From positions 1-5,419 of the forward strand of contig BNUO01000102.1 of assembly GCA_025997415.1 (NCBI GenBank): 5,419 bases of DNA. Direction: 5' to 3'. The translations under genes were made by a program, and so were the position numbers. The stretch comes from Campylobacterota bacterium (GTDB taxonomy: Bacteria > Campylobacterota > Campylobacteria > Campylobacterales > SZUA-545). Each line of letters begins with the position of its first letter. The first letter of the stretch is position 1. This document shows positions 1-5,419 of this stretch, one piece after another. The notes below the pieces were generated by a model. That model was given only the letters and a program-made list of their open reading frames with translations, did no database searches and was not told the origin of the DNA.

Positions 1-56
1 CGAAGCCTCTTTACCTGTTCTCTTGATACGGTGTTGTCCTCTTTTGCGCTGAACAT
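1..56 (-). CDS. N-terminal fragment of an unidentified protein, cut by the window edge
   Basis: Reading leftwards from an ATG at 56, the frame stays open to the edge and gives 18 complete codons: MFSAKEDNTVSREQVKRL. A good ribosome binding site (AAAGGA on the minus strand, 64-69) sits 7 bases ahead of the ATG, and this is the main reason to believe the start. The gene would lie 72 bases downstream of the antiporter gene on the same strand. The visible residues are charged and hydrophilic, with no signal peptide or membrane segment. I do not recognise the family and 18 residues are too few to assign one. A chance open frame of this length is possible; the ribosome binding site and orientation favour a real gene. 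Confidence 0.5.
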   Translation of the reverse strand, partial: MFSAKEDNTVSREQVKRL

Positions 57-66
57 TGTGGTTTCC

Positions 67-104
67 TTTCGATGACCCTTTTCTAGCGAAAAGTGTCATC
101 GAAA
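67..104 (-). promoter_or_regulatory. Long palindrome overlapping the ribosome binding site of the leftmost gene
   Basis: The arms at 67-83 and 88-104 are complementary at 16 of 17 positions (only C77/T94 mismatch), with the 4-base loop tagc at 84-87. In minus-strand RNA the 3' arm ends in the AAA of the AAAGGA ribosome binding site (64-69), so the foot of the stem would partly cover it. Neither side has a T/U tract, which argues against an intrinsic terminator for the antiporter gene. It could be an RNA stem that limits translation of the leftmost gene, a stem that stabilises or processes the transcript, or a DNA operator for a dimeric regulator. The palindrome is seen directly; its role is inferred. 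Confidence 0.6.
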
Positions 105-128
105 TGATTGGCAGGGACAGCAATGACG

Positions 129-1499
129 CTAGTGTTTTCCGCCGCTTAAAACATACCAGTGTAGGACTTCAAATTGTACATACCAGATCGCGATCGAGAA
201 GATAAATCCCAGCGCGATCGTCCAAGCAAGGCGCATATGCGACATAAAGGTATAGGTGCCGCGCAGTTTGCCCATTACCCCCACGCCCGCCGCGCTGCCA
301 AAGCTGATCAGACTGCCGCCGATCCCCGCCATCAGAGCCGCAAACAGCCACTGATCGATGCCCATAGCAGGGTCTGCGTCGATAATCGCTTTCATCACAG
401 GGACATTATCGACCACAGCCGAAACCATGCCCACGCAGATATTTGCCGCAGTCGATCCGATGATGCCGTAGCCGCGCGAAACGAGTTCGAGATAGCCCAC
501 ATAGCCCAGCGCACCAACCGCCGCCAAGATACCGAAAAAGAACAGCAGCGTATCTGCCTCGATCCTGCTAATGCTCTGAAAAACACTGAACGGCGCGTTT
601 GGCCGCTTGCGTTTGAGGTAGAACGAAAAGAGCTGCAAAAGCGACAAGCCAAACATCATCCCCCACATCGGCGGAATGTGAAAGAGGTTTTCGCACATAA
701 CGGCGCTAAAGATCGTGAAAATACCGAGCGCGATGACGACCCGCGCACCCACCTGCATATGCACTGCGGGTTCGGTCGTGGCATCAAACGCGGGTTTTTC
801 ATTCGGCACGAAACGGCTAAGCAAAAACGCGGTCAAGAGCCAGCCGCCGATCGAGCTTGGGAAGATGAAGAAAAAGTCGATAAACGGAGCTTTGCCCGCC
901 TGCCACGCCATGAGCGTCGTGATATCGCCAAAGGGAGACCACGCGCCGCCCGCATTTGCCGCGACGACGATATTGACCGCGCCCGGAACCAAAAACTCCT
1001 TGCGGTTGCGGTCGATCGTGAGCAGGACGGTTGAGAGGATCAGCGCGGTTGTCAGGTTGTCGGCGACGGGGCTGAGGAAAAACGCCAGCGTACCGGTGAG
1101 CCAAAAGAGCTTGCGGTAGCCGTAGCCGTTGCTGACGAGTTTGTATTTGAGCGTGTCAAAAACGCGCCGCTCGATCAGCGTTTCGATGTAGGTCATCGCC
1201 ACAAATAGGAAGAAGAAGATCTCCGCAATCTCCTCTATGAGGTGCTTGACATGGGTGTTTAGCTTGAGCATTTGCACGCTCTGCGTATCGCCCGTGTAGC
1301 TTAAAAGCGTGTAAAAACCGATGAGGATAAACATAAATGTGCCGATGAAAAGCGCCGGTTTTGACTTGTTGATGTGGTACTTTTCTTCGGAGGCGATAAA
1401 GTAGTATCCAACTACAAAGATCGCCAAACATAGGAAGCCGACCCAGCTTGTCGTCAGGGATATTGCTTCGCTTACGCCTTCTGTGATTGTTTCGTGCAT
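129..1499 (-). CDS. nhaD: NhaD-type Na+/H+ antiporter
   Basis: This is an inner-membrane sodium/proton antiporter of the NhaD family (ion transporter superfamily, related to ArsB/CitM), which exports Na+ (often Li+) in exchange for H+ for pH and salt homeostasis. The 456-residue product is strongly hydrophobic throughout, with about a dozen membrane segments. Hallmarks are SPVADNLTTAL (143-153) and NAGGAWSPFGDITTLM (181-196) in the first half. The second half has matching SAVVDNVPVM (359-368) and GGSLISFGSAAGVGVMG (393-409). This is the pseudo-symmetry of two halves, each with an Asp-Asn motif followed by a Gly-rich segment. I chose the ATG at 1499 because GAGGAG (1505-1510) lies 5 bases upstream. 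A longer frame begins at a TTG at 1538 without a clear ribosome binding site and would add 13 hydrophilic residues. It is transcribed divergently from the sugar dehydrogenase operon and may be co-transcribed with the gene at the left edge. Family assignment is firm; ion preference cannot be read from sequence. Confidence 0.95.
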   Translation of the reverse strand: MHETITEGVSEAISLTTSWVGFLCLAIFVVGYYFIASEEKYHINKSKPALFIGTFMFILIGFYTLLSYTGDTQSVQMLKLNTHVKHLIEEIAEIFFFLFVAMTYIETLIERRVFDTLKYKLVSNGYGYRKLFWLTGTLAFFLSPVADNLTTALILSTVLLTIDRNRKEFLVPGAVNIVVAANAGGAWSPFGDITTLMAWQAGKAPFIDFFFIFPSSIGGWLLTAFLLSRFVPNEKPAFDATTEPAVHMQVGARVVIALGIFTIFSAVMCENLFHIPPMWGMMFGLSLLQLFSFYLKRKRPNAPFSVFQSISRIEADTLLFFFGILAAVGALGYVGYLELVSRGYGIIGSTAANICVGMVSAVVDNVPVMKAIIDADPAMGIDQWLFAALMAGIGGSLISFGSAAGVGVMGKLRGTYTFMSHMRLAWTIALGFIFSIAIWYVQFEVLHWYVLSGGKH

Positions 1500-1504
1500 C
1501 GCCG

Positions 1505-1510
1505 CTCCTC
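1505..1510 (-). promoter_or_regulatory. Ribosome binding site that sets the nhaD start
   Basis: GAGGAG on the minus strand lies 5 bases before the ATG at 1499. It decides for this start over the in-frame TTG at 1538, which has no comparable purine-rich motif upstream. Confidence 0.75.
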
Positions 1511-1573
1511 GTTTGTTAGTTTCCTGAATGCTAACCAAGCAACGCTTTAGCCATCTATTTAGCGGGTAGTAGT

Positions 1574-1579
1574 TATGAT
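1574..1579 (+). promoter_or_regulatory. Possible -10 element for the dehydrogenase-cysDN operon
   Basis: TATGAT matches the sigma-70 -10 consensus at five of six positions. It would start transcription near 1586, giving a short leader of about 23 bases. No convincing -35 hexamer lies at 16-18 bases upstream (the bases there read CCATCT), so this is a weak call. It is the best candidate in the 109-base divergent spacer (1500-1608). I could not settle on a promoter for nhaD on the opposite strand. Confidence 0.3.
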
Positions 1580-1598
1580 TCGCGCTTTAAGCCGCAAT

Positions 1599-1604
1599 AA
1601 GGAG
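1599..1604 (+). promoter_or_regulatory. Ribosome binding site of the sugar dehydrogenase
   Basis: AAGGAG lies 4 bases before the ATG at 1609. The spacing is slightly short, but the motif is a strong match and fixes the start. Confidence 0.75.
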
Positions 1605-1608
1605 TGTT

Positions 1609-2871
1609 ATGAGGATCGCGCTTGTTGGTTTGGGTTATGTGGGACTGCCGCTCGCAGCCGCGTTTGGCAAGGTCTATGAGACGATCGGTTTTGACATCAA
1701 CGAAGCGCGGATCGAGGAGCTTAGGCGCGGATACGATCGTACGCTTGAACTCACGACCGAGCAGCTTAAAGAGGCGACAAAGCTCTCATTCACCGCCTCG
1801 CTCGATGATATTAGAAGCGCAAATATCTATATCATCAGCGTTCCAACGCCCGTCGATCAGCACAAAAATCCCGATCTTACGCCGCTTCTGAAGGCAAGCC
1901 AGAGCGTGGGCAAGGCGCTGGGGCAAGGCGATATTGTGATCTACGAATCGACCGTCTATCCGGGCTGCACAGAAGAGGATTGCGTGCCGATCCTAGAGCG
2001 CTTTAGCGGACTAAAGTTTAATGTGGATTTTTTTTGCGGCTACTCGCCCGAACGGATCAATCCGGGCGATAAAGAGCATACGGTTAGCAAGATCCGCAAA
2101 GTTACCAGCGGCAGTACGCCCGAAATTGCGCAGCAGGTAGATGACCTCTACAAGAGCATTATCACCGCAGGTACATACAAGGCGAGTTCGATCAAAGTCG
2201 CCGAAGCCGCGAAGGTGATCGAAAACAGTCAGCGCGACATTAACATTGCGTTTGTCAATGAACTCTCGCTGATCTTCGGCAAAATGGGGATCGACACCAG
2301 CGATGTACTGGAAGCGGCGGGAACGAAGTGGAACTTCCTGCCGTTTCGACCGGGTCTTGTGGGCGGACACTGCATAGGCGTTGATCCGTACTATCTAACC
2401 TACAAAGCGGAGTCGATCGGCTATCACCCGCAAGTGATACTTTCAGGCAGACGGGTTAATGACGGTATGGGATCGTATGTCGCCTCGCAGACGGTCAAGC
2501 TGATGATCAAGCACGGAAATCGAATTGACGGCGCGAAGGTGCTGGTGCTGGGCATAACATTCAAAGAAAACTGCCCCGATATTCGCAACTCTCGCGTCAT
2601 AGACATTGTTGATGAACTGCGCGAATTTGGCTGCGCGGTTGAGGTGTGCGATCCGTGGGCAAACGAGGCGGAAGTGGCGCACGAGTACAACGGACTAAAG
2701 CTGACAAAAGAGATCGCCTCGTTAAAGCGCGGATCGTACGACGCGCTGATCGTCGCCGTTTCGCATAAACTCTTCGCCGAGATCAAACCGCGTTCGCTGG
2801 TGAGCGAAAATGGCGTCGTCTTTGATGTCAAGGGCTTTTTTGACAAATCCGAAGTCGATGGAAGGCTCTAA
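1609..2871 (+). CDS. tviB: UDP-N-acetyl-D-glucosamine/galactosamine 6-dehydrogenase (TviB/WbpO type)
   Basis: This cytosolic enzyme oxidises C6 of a UDP-N-acetylhexosamine with 2 NAD+ to give UDP-GlcNAcA or UDP-GalNAcA, a precursor of acidic surface polysaccharide (O-antigen or capsule). At 420 residues it has the usual length. The N-terminal Rossmann fold shows GLGYVG (7-12) with D29 positioned for the NAD ribose. EST (113-115) and SPERINPGD (146-154) follow. The central helix carries the likely catalytic K202 and N206 (KVIEN), and [13 protein letters not shown] carries the nucleophile C255 and D259. GRRVND (280-285) and the C-terminal nucleotide-sugar-binding segment [14 protein letters not shown] (315-328) complete it. 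The strings around [11 protein letters not shown] and [19 protein letters not shown] are typical of TviB/WbpO rather than UDP-glucose dehydrogenase. Whether GlcNAc or GalNAc is preferred cannot be decided from sequence. Its stop overlaps the cysD start by one base, so it probably heads a three-gene operon. Confidence 0.93.
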   Translation: MRIALVGLGYVGLPLAAAFGKVYETIGFDINEARIEELRRGYDRTLELTTEQLKEATKLSFTASLDDIRSANIYIISVPTPVDQHKNPDLTPLLKASQSVGKALGQGDIVIYESTVYPGCTEEDCVPILERFSGLKFNVDFFCGYSPERINPGDKEHTVSKIRKVTSGSTPEIAQQVDDLYKSIITAGTYKASSIKVAEAAKVIENSQRDINIAFVNELSLIFGKMGIDTSDVLEAAGTKWNFLPFRPGLVGGHCIGVDPYYLTYKAESIGYHPQVILSGRRVNDGMGSYVASQTVKLMIKHGNRIDGAKVLVLGITFKENCPDIRNSRVIDIVDELREFGCAVEVCDPWANEAEVAHEYNGLKLTKEIASLKRGSYDALIVAVSHKLFAEIKPRSLVSENGVVFDVKGFFDKSEVDGRL

Positions 2872-3767
2872 TGCTCACACATCTAAAGGCGCTTGAAGCT
2901 GAAAGCATTCACATCATGCGCGAAGTGGCGGCGGAGTTTGACAACCCTGTAATGCTCTATAGCATTGGCAAGGATTCGTCCGTTATGCTCCACTTGGCGC
3001 TCAAAGCGTTCTACCCCGCAAAGCCGCCGTTTCCGCTTATGCATGTTGATACGACATGGAAGTTTCGTGAGATGATCGCCTTTCGCGACGCTCGCGTCAA
3101 AGAGCTTGGGCTGGAGCTGCTGGTGCACATCAACCCTGACGGGCAGAAGATGGGAATGAATCCGTTTATACACGGTAGCGCGAAGCATACCGATGTGATG
3201 AAAACCGAAGGGCTGAAACAGGCGCTGACGAAGCACAAGTTTGACGCGGTTTTTGGCGGGGCGCGCAGGGACGAAGAAAAGAGCCGCGCAAAAGAGCGAA
3301 TCTACTCGTTCCGCGACAAAAACCACCGCTGGGACCCGAAAAACCAACGCCCCGAACTCTGGAACTTGTACAACGGCAGACACGATAGCGGCGAGTCGAT
3401 CCGCGTTTTTCCGCTCTCAAACTGGACGGAGCTGGACATCTGGCAGTATATCTACCTAGAGAAGATTCCGATCGTGCCGCTGTACTTTGCCAAAGAGCGA
3501 CCTGTTGTGGAGCGCGATGGAATGCTGATCCTTCACGATGACGATCGGTTGCCGCTCAAAGATGGCGAGAAGCCGCAGATGAAGATGGTGCGCTTTCGCA
3601 CGCTCGGCTGCTATCCGCTCACGGGCGCGATCGAATCAAGCGCGGCGACGCTAACGGAGATCATCGGCGAAATGCTGACGGCAAAAACGAGCGAACGAGA
3701 GGGGCGGGCGATCGATCACGACAGCAGCGGCTCAATGGAAAAGAAAAAGATCGAGGGCTATTTCTAA
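2871..3767 (+). CDS. cysD: Sulfate adenylyltransferase subunit 2 (ATP sulfurylase, CysD)
   Basis: CysD is the catalytic subunit of heterodimeric ATP sulfurylase, which makes adenosine 5'-phosphosulfate (APS) and pyrophosphate from ATP and sulfate in the cytosol, driven by GTP hydrolysis in CysN. The 298-residue product is close to the roughly 300 of E. coli CysD. The PP-loop of the ATP-pyrophosphatase fold is visible as YSIGKDSS (30-37). It is followed by the family signature [15 protein letters not shown] from 129, [12 protein letters not shown] (180-191) and [13 protein letters not shown] (241-253), and the usual end [12 protein letters not shown]. The start ATG overlaps the stop of the upstream dehydrogenase (TAATG at 2869-2873), with GGAAGG (2860-2865) as ribosome binding site inside the previous gene, so translation is probably coupled. 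No key residue appears missing. Confidence 0.96.
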   Translation: MLTHLKALEAESIHIMREVAAEFDNPVMLYSIGKDSSVMLHLALKAFYPAKPPFPLMHVDTTWKFREMIAFRDARVKELGLELLVHINPDGQKMGMNPFIHGSAKHTDVMKTEGLKQALTKHKFDAVFGGARRDEEKSRAKERIYSFRDKNHRWDPKNQRPELWNLYNGRHDSGESIRVFPLSNWTELDIWQYIYLEKIPIVPLYFAKERPVVERDGMLILHDDDRLPLKDGEKPQMKMVRFRTLGCYPLTGAIESSAATLTEIIGEMLTAKTSEREGRAIDHDSSGSMEKKKIEGYF

Positions 3768-5194
3768 TGTTTCACCAATCCGAACTGATCGCACAGAACA
3801 TTGAGCAGTACCTAAAAGAGCACGAGCAAAAAGAGATGATCCGCTTTATCACCTGCGGGAGTGTTGATGACGGCAAGAGTACGCTCATAGGGCGGCTTTT
3901 GCACGATTCAAAGCTGATCTACGAAGATCAGCTCTCGGCGATCAAAAACGACACAAAACGGCTTGGGTCAGCGGGGGAGGGCGAGCTTGACCTCGCGCTC
4001 TTGGTCGATGGTTTGCAAGCCGAGCGGGAGCAGGGCATTACGATCGATGTTGCCTACCGCTACTTTTCGACGGAAAAACGCAAGTTTATCATCGCCGATA
4101 CGCCCGGACACGAGCAATATACGCGAAATATGGCGACAGGCGCATCGACGGCGGATCTAGCGATTATCCTGATCGACGCGCGGCGCGGCGTGCTGGCGCA
4201 GACGAAACGGCACAGCTATATCGCACACCTTTTGGGCATTCGGCATATCATCGTGGCGATCAACAAGATGGATATGGTCGGTTACGATCAGTTGCGTTTT
4301 AATGAGATTGTGGAGGACTACAAAGCGCTTGCCGCTGAGATTGGGATCAAAAACGCCTCATTTTTTCCCGTTTCGGCACTCAAGGGCGACAACATTGTGC
4401 TGCGAAGCGAAAATATGGCGTGGTGGAGCGGCGAAGCGCTGATGAGCTATCTCGAAACGACACCGATTGATCGCAGTCGATCGAAGAGTTTTCGATTTCC
4501 CGTGCAGTTCGTGATCCGCCCCGATCTCAACTTTCGCGGATTTGCGGGGACGATCATCAGCGGCGCGATCAAAGTTGGCGATGAGATTGTCGCGTTGCCT
4601 TCGGGCAAAACTTCGCGGGTTGAGCGGATCGCCACTTTTGACGGCGATTTGCAAAGCGCCGGCGCAGATATGGCGGTTGCGATCGCGCTTGCAGACGAGA
4701 TCGACATTAGCCGCGGCGATCTGCTGATCAAGCGTGGCGAACCCGAACCGCTGATTGCCGATTCGTTTGAGGCTGATCTTGTGTGGCTGGGCGAAACGCC
4801 GCTTGCGATCGACAAGAGTTACCTGCTCAAAATCGGTACAAAGATCGCGCCTGCGCGGGTTACGAAGATCGAATACCTTGTTGATGTCAATACTCTTGAG
4901 AAGCTGCAGGGCGGCGAGATCGTGTTAAATACGATCGCGCGCGTGGTTGTCGTTACCGATCAGCGAATTGTCTTTGATCCGTACGAGATCAACCGTCAAG
5001 CGGGCGCGTTTATCCTTATCGATCGATTAAGCCACGCAACCTCTGCGGCGGGAATGGCGCGATCGGTTGTTGGCAACGCCGCCGCTTCATCGATTGGGCA
5101 GCCCACATACTCCGCTTTTGAGCTAGAACTCAACGCGCTTATTCGCAAACAGTTCCCGCACTGGCAAGCGATCGATATAAGCAAGGGACGGTGA
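3767..5194 (+). CDS. cysN: Sulfate adenylyltransferase subunit 1 (ATP sulfurylase GTPase, CysN)
   Basis: CysN is the regulatory GTPase subunit of ATP sulfurylase; its GTP hydrolysis drives APS synthesis by CysD. The 475 residues match the usual length of stand-alone CysN. The elongation-factor-like G domain shows the P-loop GSVDDGKS (31-38), switch I EREQGITID (86-94, with T92 for Mg2+), DTPGHE (111-116), NKMD (166-169) and SALKG (203-207). Two beta-barrel domains follow, from about 240 to 330 and 335 to 440. The end, ELNALIRKQFPHW, is typical of the family. There is no C-terminal APS kinase domain, unlike CysNC or NodQ fusions. The ATG overlaps the cysD stop by one base (TAATG at 3765-3769) with GAGGG (3753-3757) nine bases upstream. 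It is the last gene of the operon; palindromic repeats begin about 20 bases after its stop. Confidence 0.96.
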   Translation: MFHQSELIAQNIEQYLKEHEQKEMIRFITCGSVDDGKSTLIGRLLHDSKLIYEDQLSAIKNDTKRLGSAGEGELDLALLVDGLQAEREQGITIDVAYRYFSTEKRKFIIADTPGHEQYTRNMATGASTADLAIILIDARRGVLAQTKRHSYIAHLLGIRHIIVAINKMDMVGYDQLRFNEIVEDYKALAAEIGIKNASFFPVSALKGDNIVLRSENMAWWSGEALMSYLETTPIDRSRSKSFRFPVQFVIRPDLNFRGFAGTIISGAIKVGDEIVALPSGKTSRVERIATFDGDLQSAGADMAVAIALADEIDISRGDLLIKRGEPEPLIADSFEADLVWLGETPLAIDKSYLLKIGTKIAPARVTKIEYLVDVNTLEKLQGGEIVLNTIARVVVVTDQRIVFDPYEINRQAGAFILIDRLSHATSAAGMARSVVGNAAASSIGQPTYSAFELELNALIRKQFPHWQAIDISKGR

Positions 5195-5212
5195 AAAATC
5201 TAAAGGCAAACA

Positions 5213-5240
5213 CAGATGTTTCGCTTCGCTCAACATGACA
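5213..5240 (-). repeat. Short palindromic repeat, unit 1 (inverted)
   Basis: Read on the minus strand, this 28-base unit is tgtcatg, then a 15-base core (ttgagcgaagcgaaa), then catctg. It can fold as ATGTT/AACAT around gagcgaagcga. It is the same length as units 3 and 4 but in opposite orientation. Its stem differs from unit 4 at two positions, and both differences are compensated on the other arm. Confidence 0.75.
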
Positions 5241-5269
5241 TTTTCTTGTCATTCTGAGGAGCGAAGCGA
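5221..5269. repeat. Large imperfect inverted repeat formed by units 1 and 2
   Basis: Units 1 and 2 face each other. tcgcttcgct (5221-5230) is fully complementary to agcgaagcga (5260-5269), and atgaca (5235-5240) to tgtcat (5247-5252), with a ttttct loop (5241-5246) and a small internal mismatch region. This would form a large stem in the 3' untranslated region of cysN, about 27 bases after its stop. It has no following U tract, so a role as an RNA 3'-end or stability element is only inferred. Confidence 0.55.
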
Positions 5270-5280
5270 TGAAGAATCTC
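5247..5280 (+). repeat. Short palindromic repeat, unit 2
   Basis: This unit has the same ends as units 3 and 4 (tgtcatt and aatctc) but a core six bases longer, giving 34 bases in total. The ATTCT/AGAAT stem is retained and gcgaagc is present inside. The extra bases are three on each side of the gagcgaagcga core. Confidence 0.75.
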
Positions 5281-5291
5281 ATAACAGTAAA

Positions 5292-5319
5292 TGTCATTGC
5301 GGGCTTGACCCGCAATCTC
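5292..5319 (+). repeat. Short palindromic repeat, unit 3 (different core)
   Basis: The unit is 28 bases: tgtcatt, then gcgggcttgacccgc, then aatctc. The outer bases are identical to those of unit 4, but the 15-base core is unrelated in sequence. It folds as a perfect 8-bp hairpin ATTGCGGG/CCCGCAAT (5296-5303 and 5309-5316) with the loop cttga. Confidence 0.8.
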
Positions 5320-5327
5320 GCCCCCTC

Positions 5328-5355
5328 TGTCATTCTGAGCGCAGCGAAGAATCTC
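5328..5355 (+). repeat. Short palindromic repeat, unit 4
   Basis: The unit is 28 bases: tgtcatt, then ctgagcgcagcgaag, then aatctc. It folds as ATTCT/AGAAT around gagcgcagcga. It lies 8 bases after unit 3 and in the same orientation. Confidence 0.8.
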
Positions 5356-5361
5356 AACTCC

Positions 5362-5383
5362 CTGCGGCGCAAGCCGCAATCCC
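5362..5383 (+). repeat. Short palindromic repeat, unit 5 (left end missing)
   Basis: A 6-bp hairpin TGCGGC/GCCGCA (5363-5368 and 5373-5378) closes on gcaa, a GNRA-type tetraloop in RNA, and is followed by aatccc, close to the aatctc end of the other units. The expected tgtcat end is absent: the bases before it read aactccc. It looks like a decayed or truncated member with a unit-3-like core. Confidence 0.5.
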
Positions 5384-5419
5384 TATTCCCACGCTTTGCA
5401 CTGCCGAAGCATTTTGCTT

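Noticed and set aside
67..104. The left-end palindrome as an intrinsic terminator for nhaD
   Set aside because: There is no run of T after the stem on either strand; the minus-strand bases after it read GGAAACC.
94..107. tgtcatcgaaatga as a further copy of the right-end repeat family
   Set aside because: Only the first six bases match the repeat end. The core and the aatctc end are missing, and the bases are already explained by the palindrome.
174..1034. A 286-residue open frame on the plus strand, opposite nhaD
   Set aside because: The translation is rich in Arg, His and Asp with no recognisable domain, and it lies wholly antisense to a clear NhaD gene. It is a by-product of the codon pattern of nhaD.
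2883..3383. A 166-residue minus-strand frame inside cysD, and similar long antisense frames in the dehydrogenase and cysN
   Set aside because: All lie within genes with complete family signatures on the plus strand and resemble no known protein.
5130..5194. A truncated APS kinase (CysC) fusion at the end of CysN
   Set aside because: The protein ends with the normal stand-alone CysN tail (ELNALIRKQFPHW) at the usual length, with no second P-loop and no trace of CysC in the following bases.
5139..5372. A 77-residue minus-strand frame across the repeat cluster
   Set aside because: Its translation contains strings such as FFAALRMT and HVERSETS, which come from translating the palindromic repeat units. 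It also overlaps the 3' end of cysN and has no sign of a real protein.
5213..5383. A CRISPR array at the right end
   Set aside because: The units differ in orientation, length and core. The gaps between them are 6 to 11 bases and irregular, not uniform spacers of about 30 bases.

Overview
The window carries four complete protein genes and the first codons of a fifth. It comes from a Gram-negative-type bacterium with roughly balanced G+C. The protein sequences (an NhaD antiporter, a TviB/WbpO-type nucleotide-sugar dehydrogenase and the CysD/CysN pair) and the style of the short dispersed repeats at the right end would fit a Campylobacterota (epsilon) or another proteobacterial genome. This placement is an impression from protein and repeat style, not a proven assignment.

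Left part, minus strand: an NhaD-type Na+/H+ antiporter gene (129-1499) is followed by a 72-base gap and then the start of another minus-strand gene that runs off the left edge (1-56). The gap holds a near-perfect 17-nt-arm palindrome (67-104) whose base overlaps the ribosome binding site of the downstream gene. It has no U tract, so it does not look like an ordinary terminator.

Centre and right, plus strand: a divergent spacer of about 110 bases (1500-1608) leads into three genes that overlap by one base at each junction (TAATG). They encode a UDP-N-acetylhexosamine 6-dehydrogenase (1609-2871), CysD (2871-3767) and CysN (3767-5194). CysD and CysN together form ATP sulfurylase, which makes adenosine 5'-phosphosulfate (APS) from sulfate. 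The dehydrogenase makes a UDP-N-acetyl-hexosaminuronic acid for surface polysaccharide. The tight coupling suggests that sulfate activation and acidic-sugar supply are expressed together. No APS kinase (CysC) is present, either as a gene or as a fusion to CysN, so a sulfated-glycan role is only a possibility.

Right end (5195-5419): no gene is supported here. The stretch holds five short palindromic repeat units, one inverted and one truncated. Several share the same outer ends around different hairpin cores, and their stems show compensatory base changes. Past 5384 I see nothing recognisable.

The core genes are ordinary. The less explained structure is in the repeat cluster and in the palindrome at the left end.
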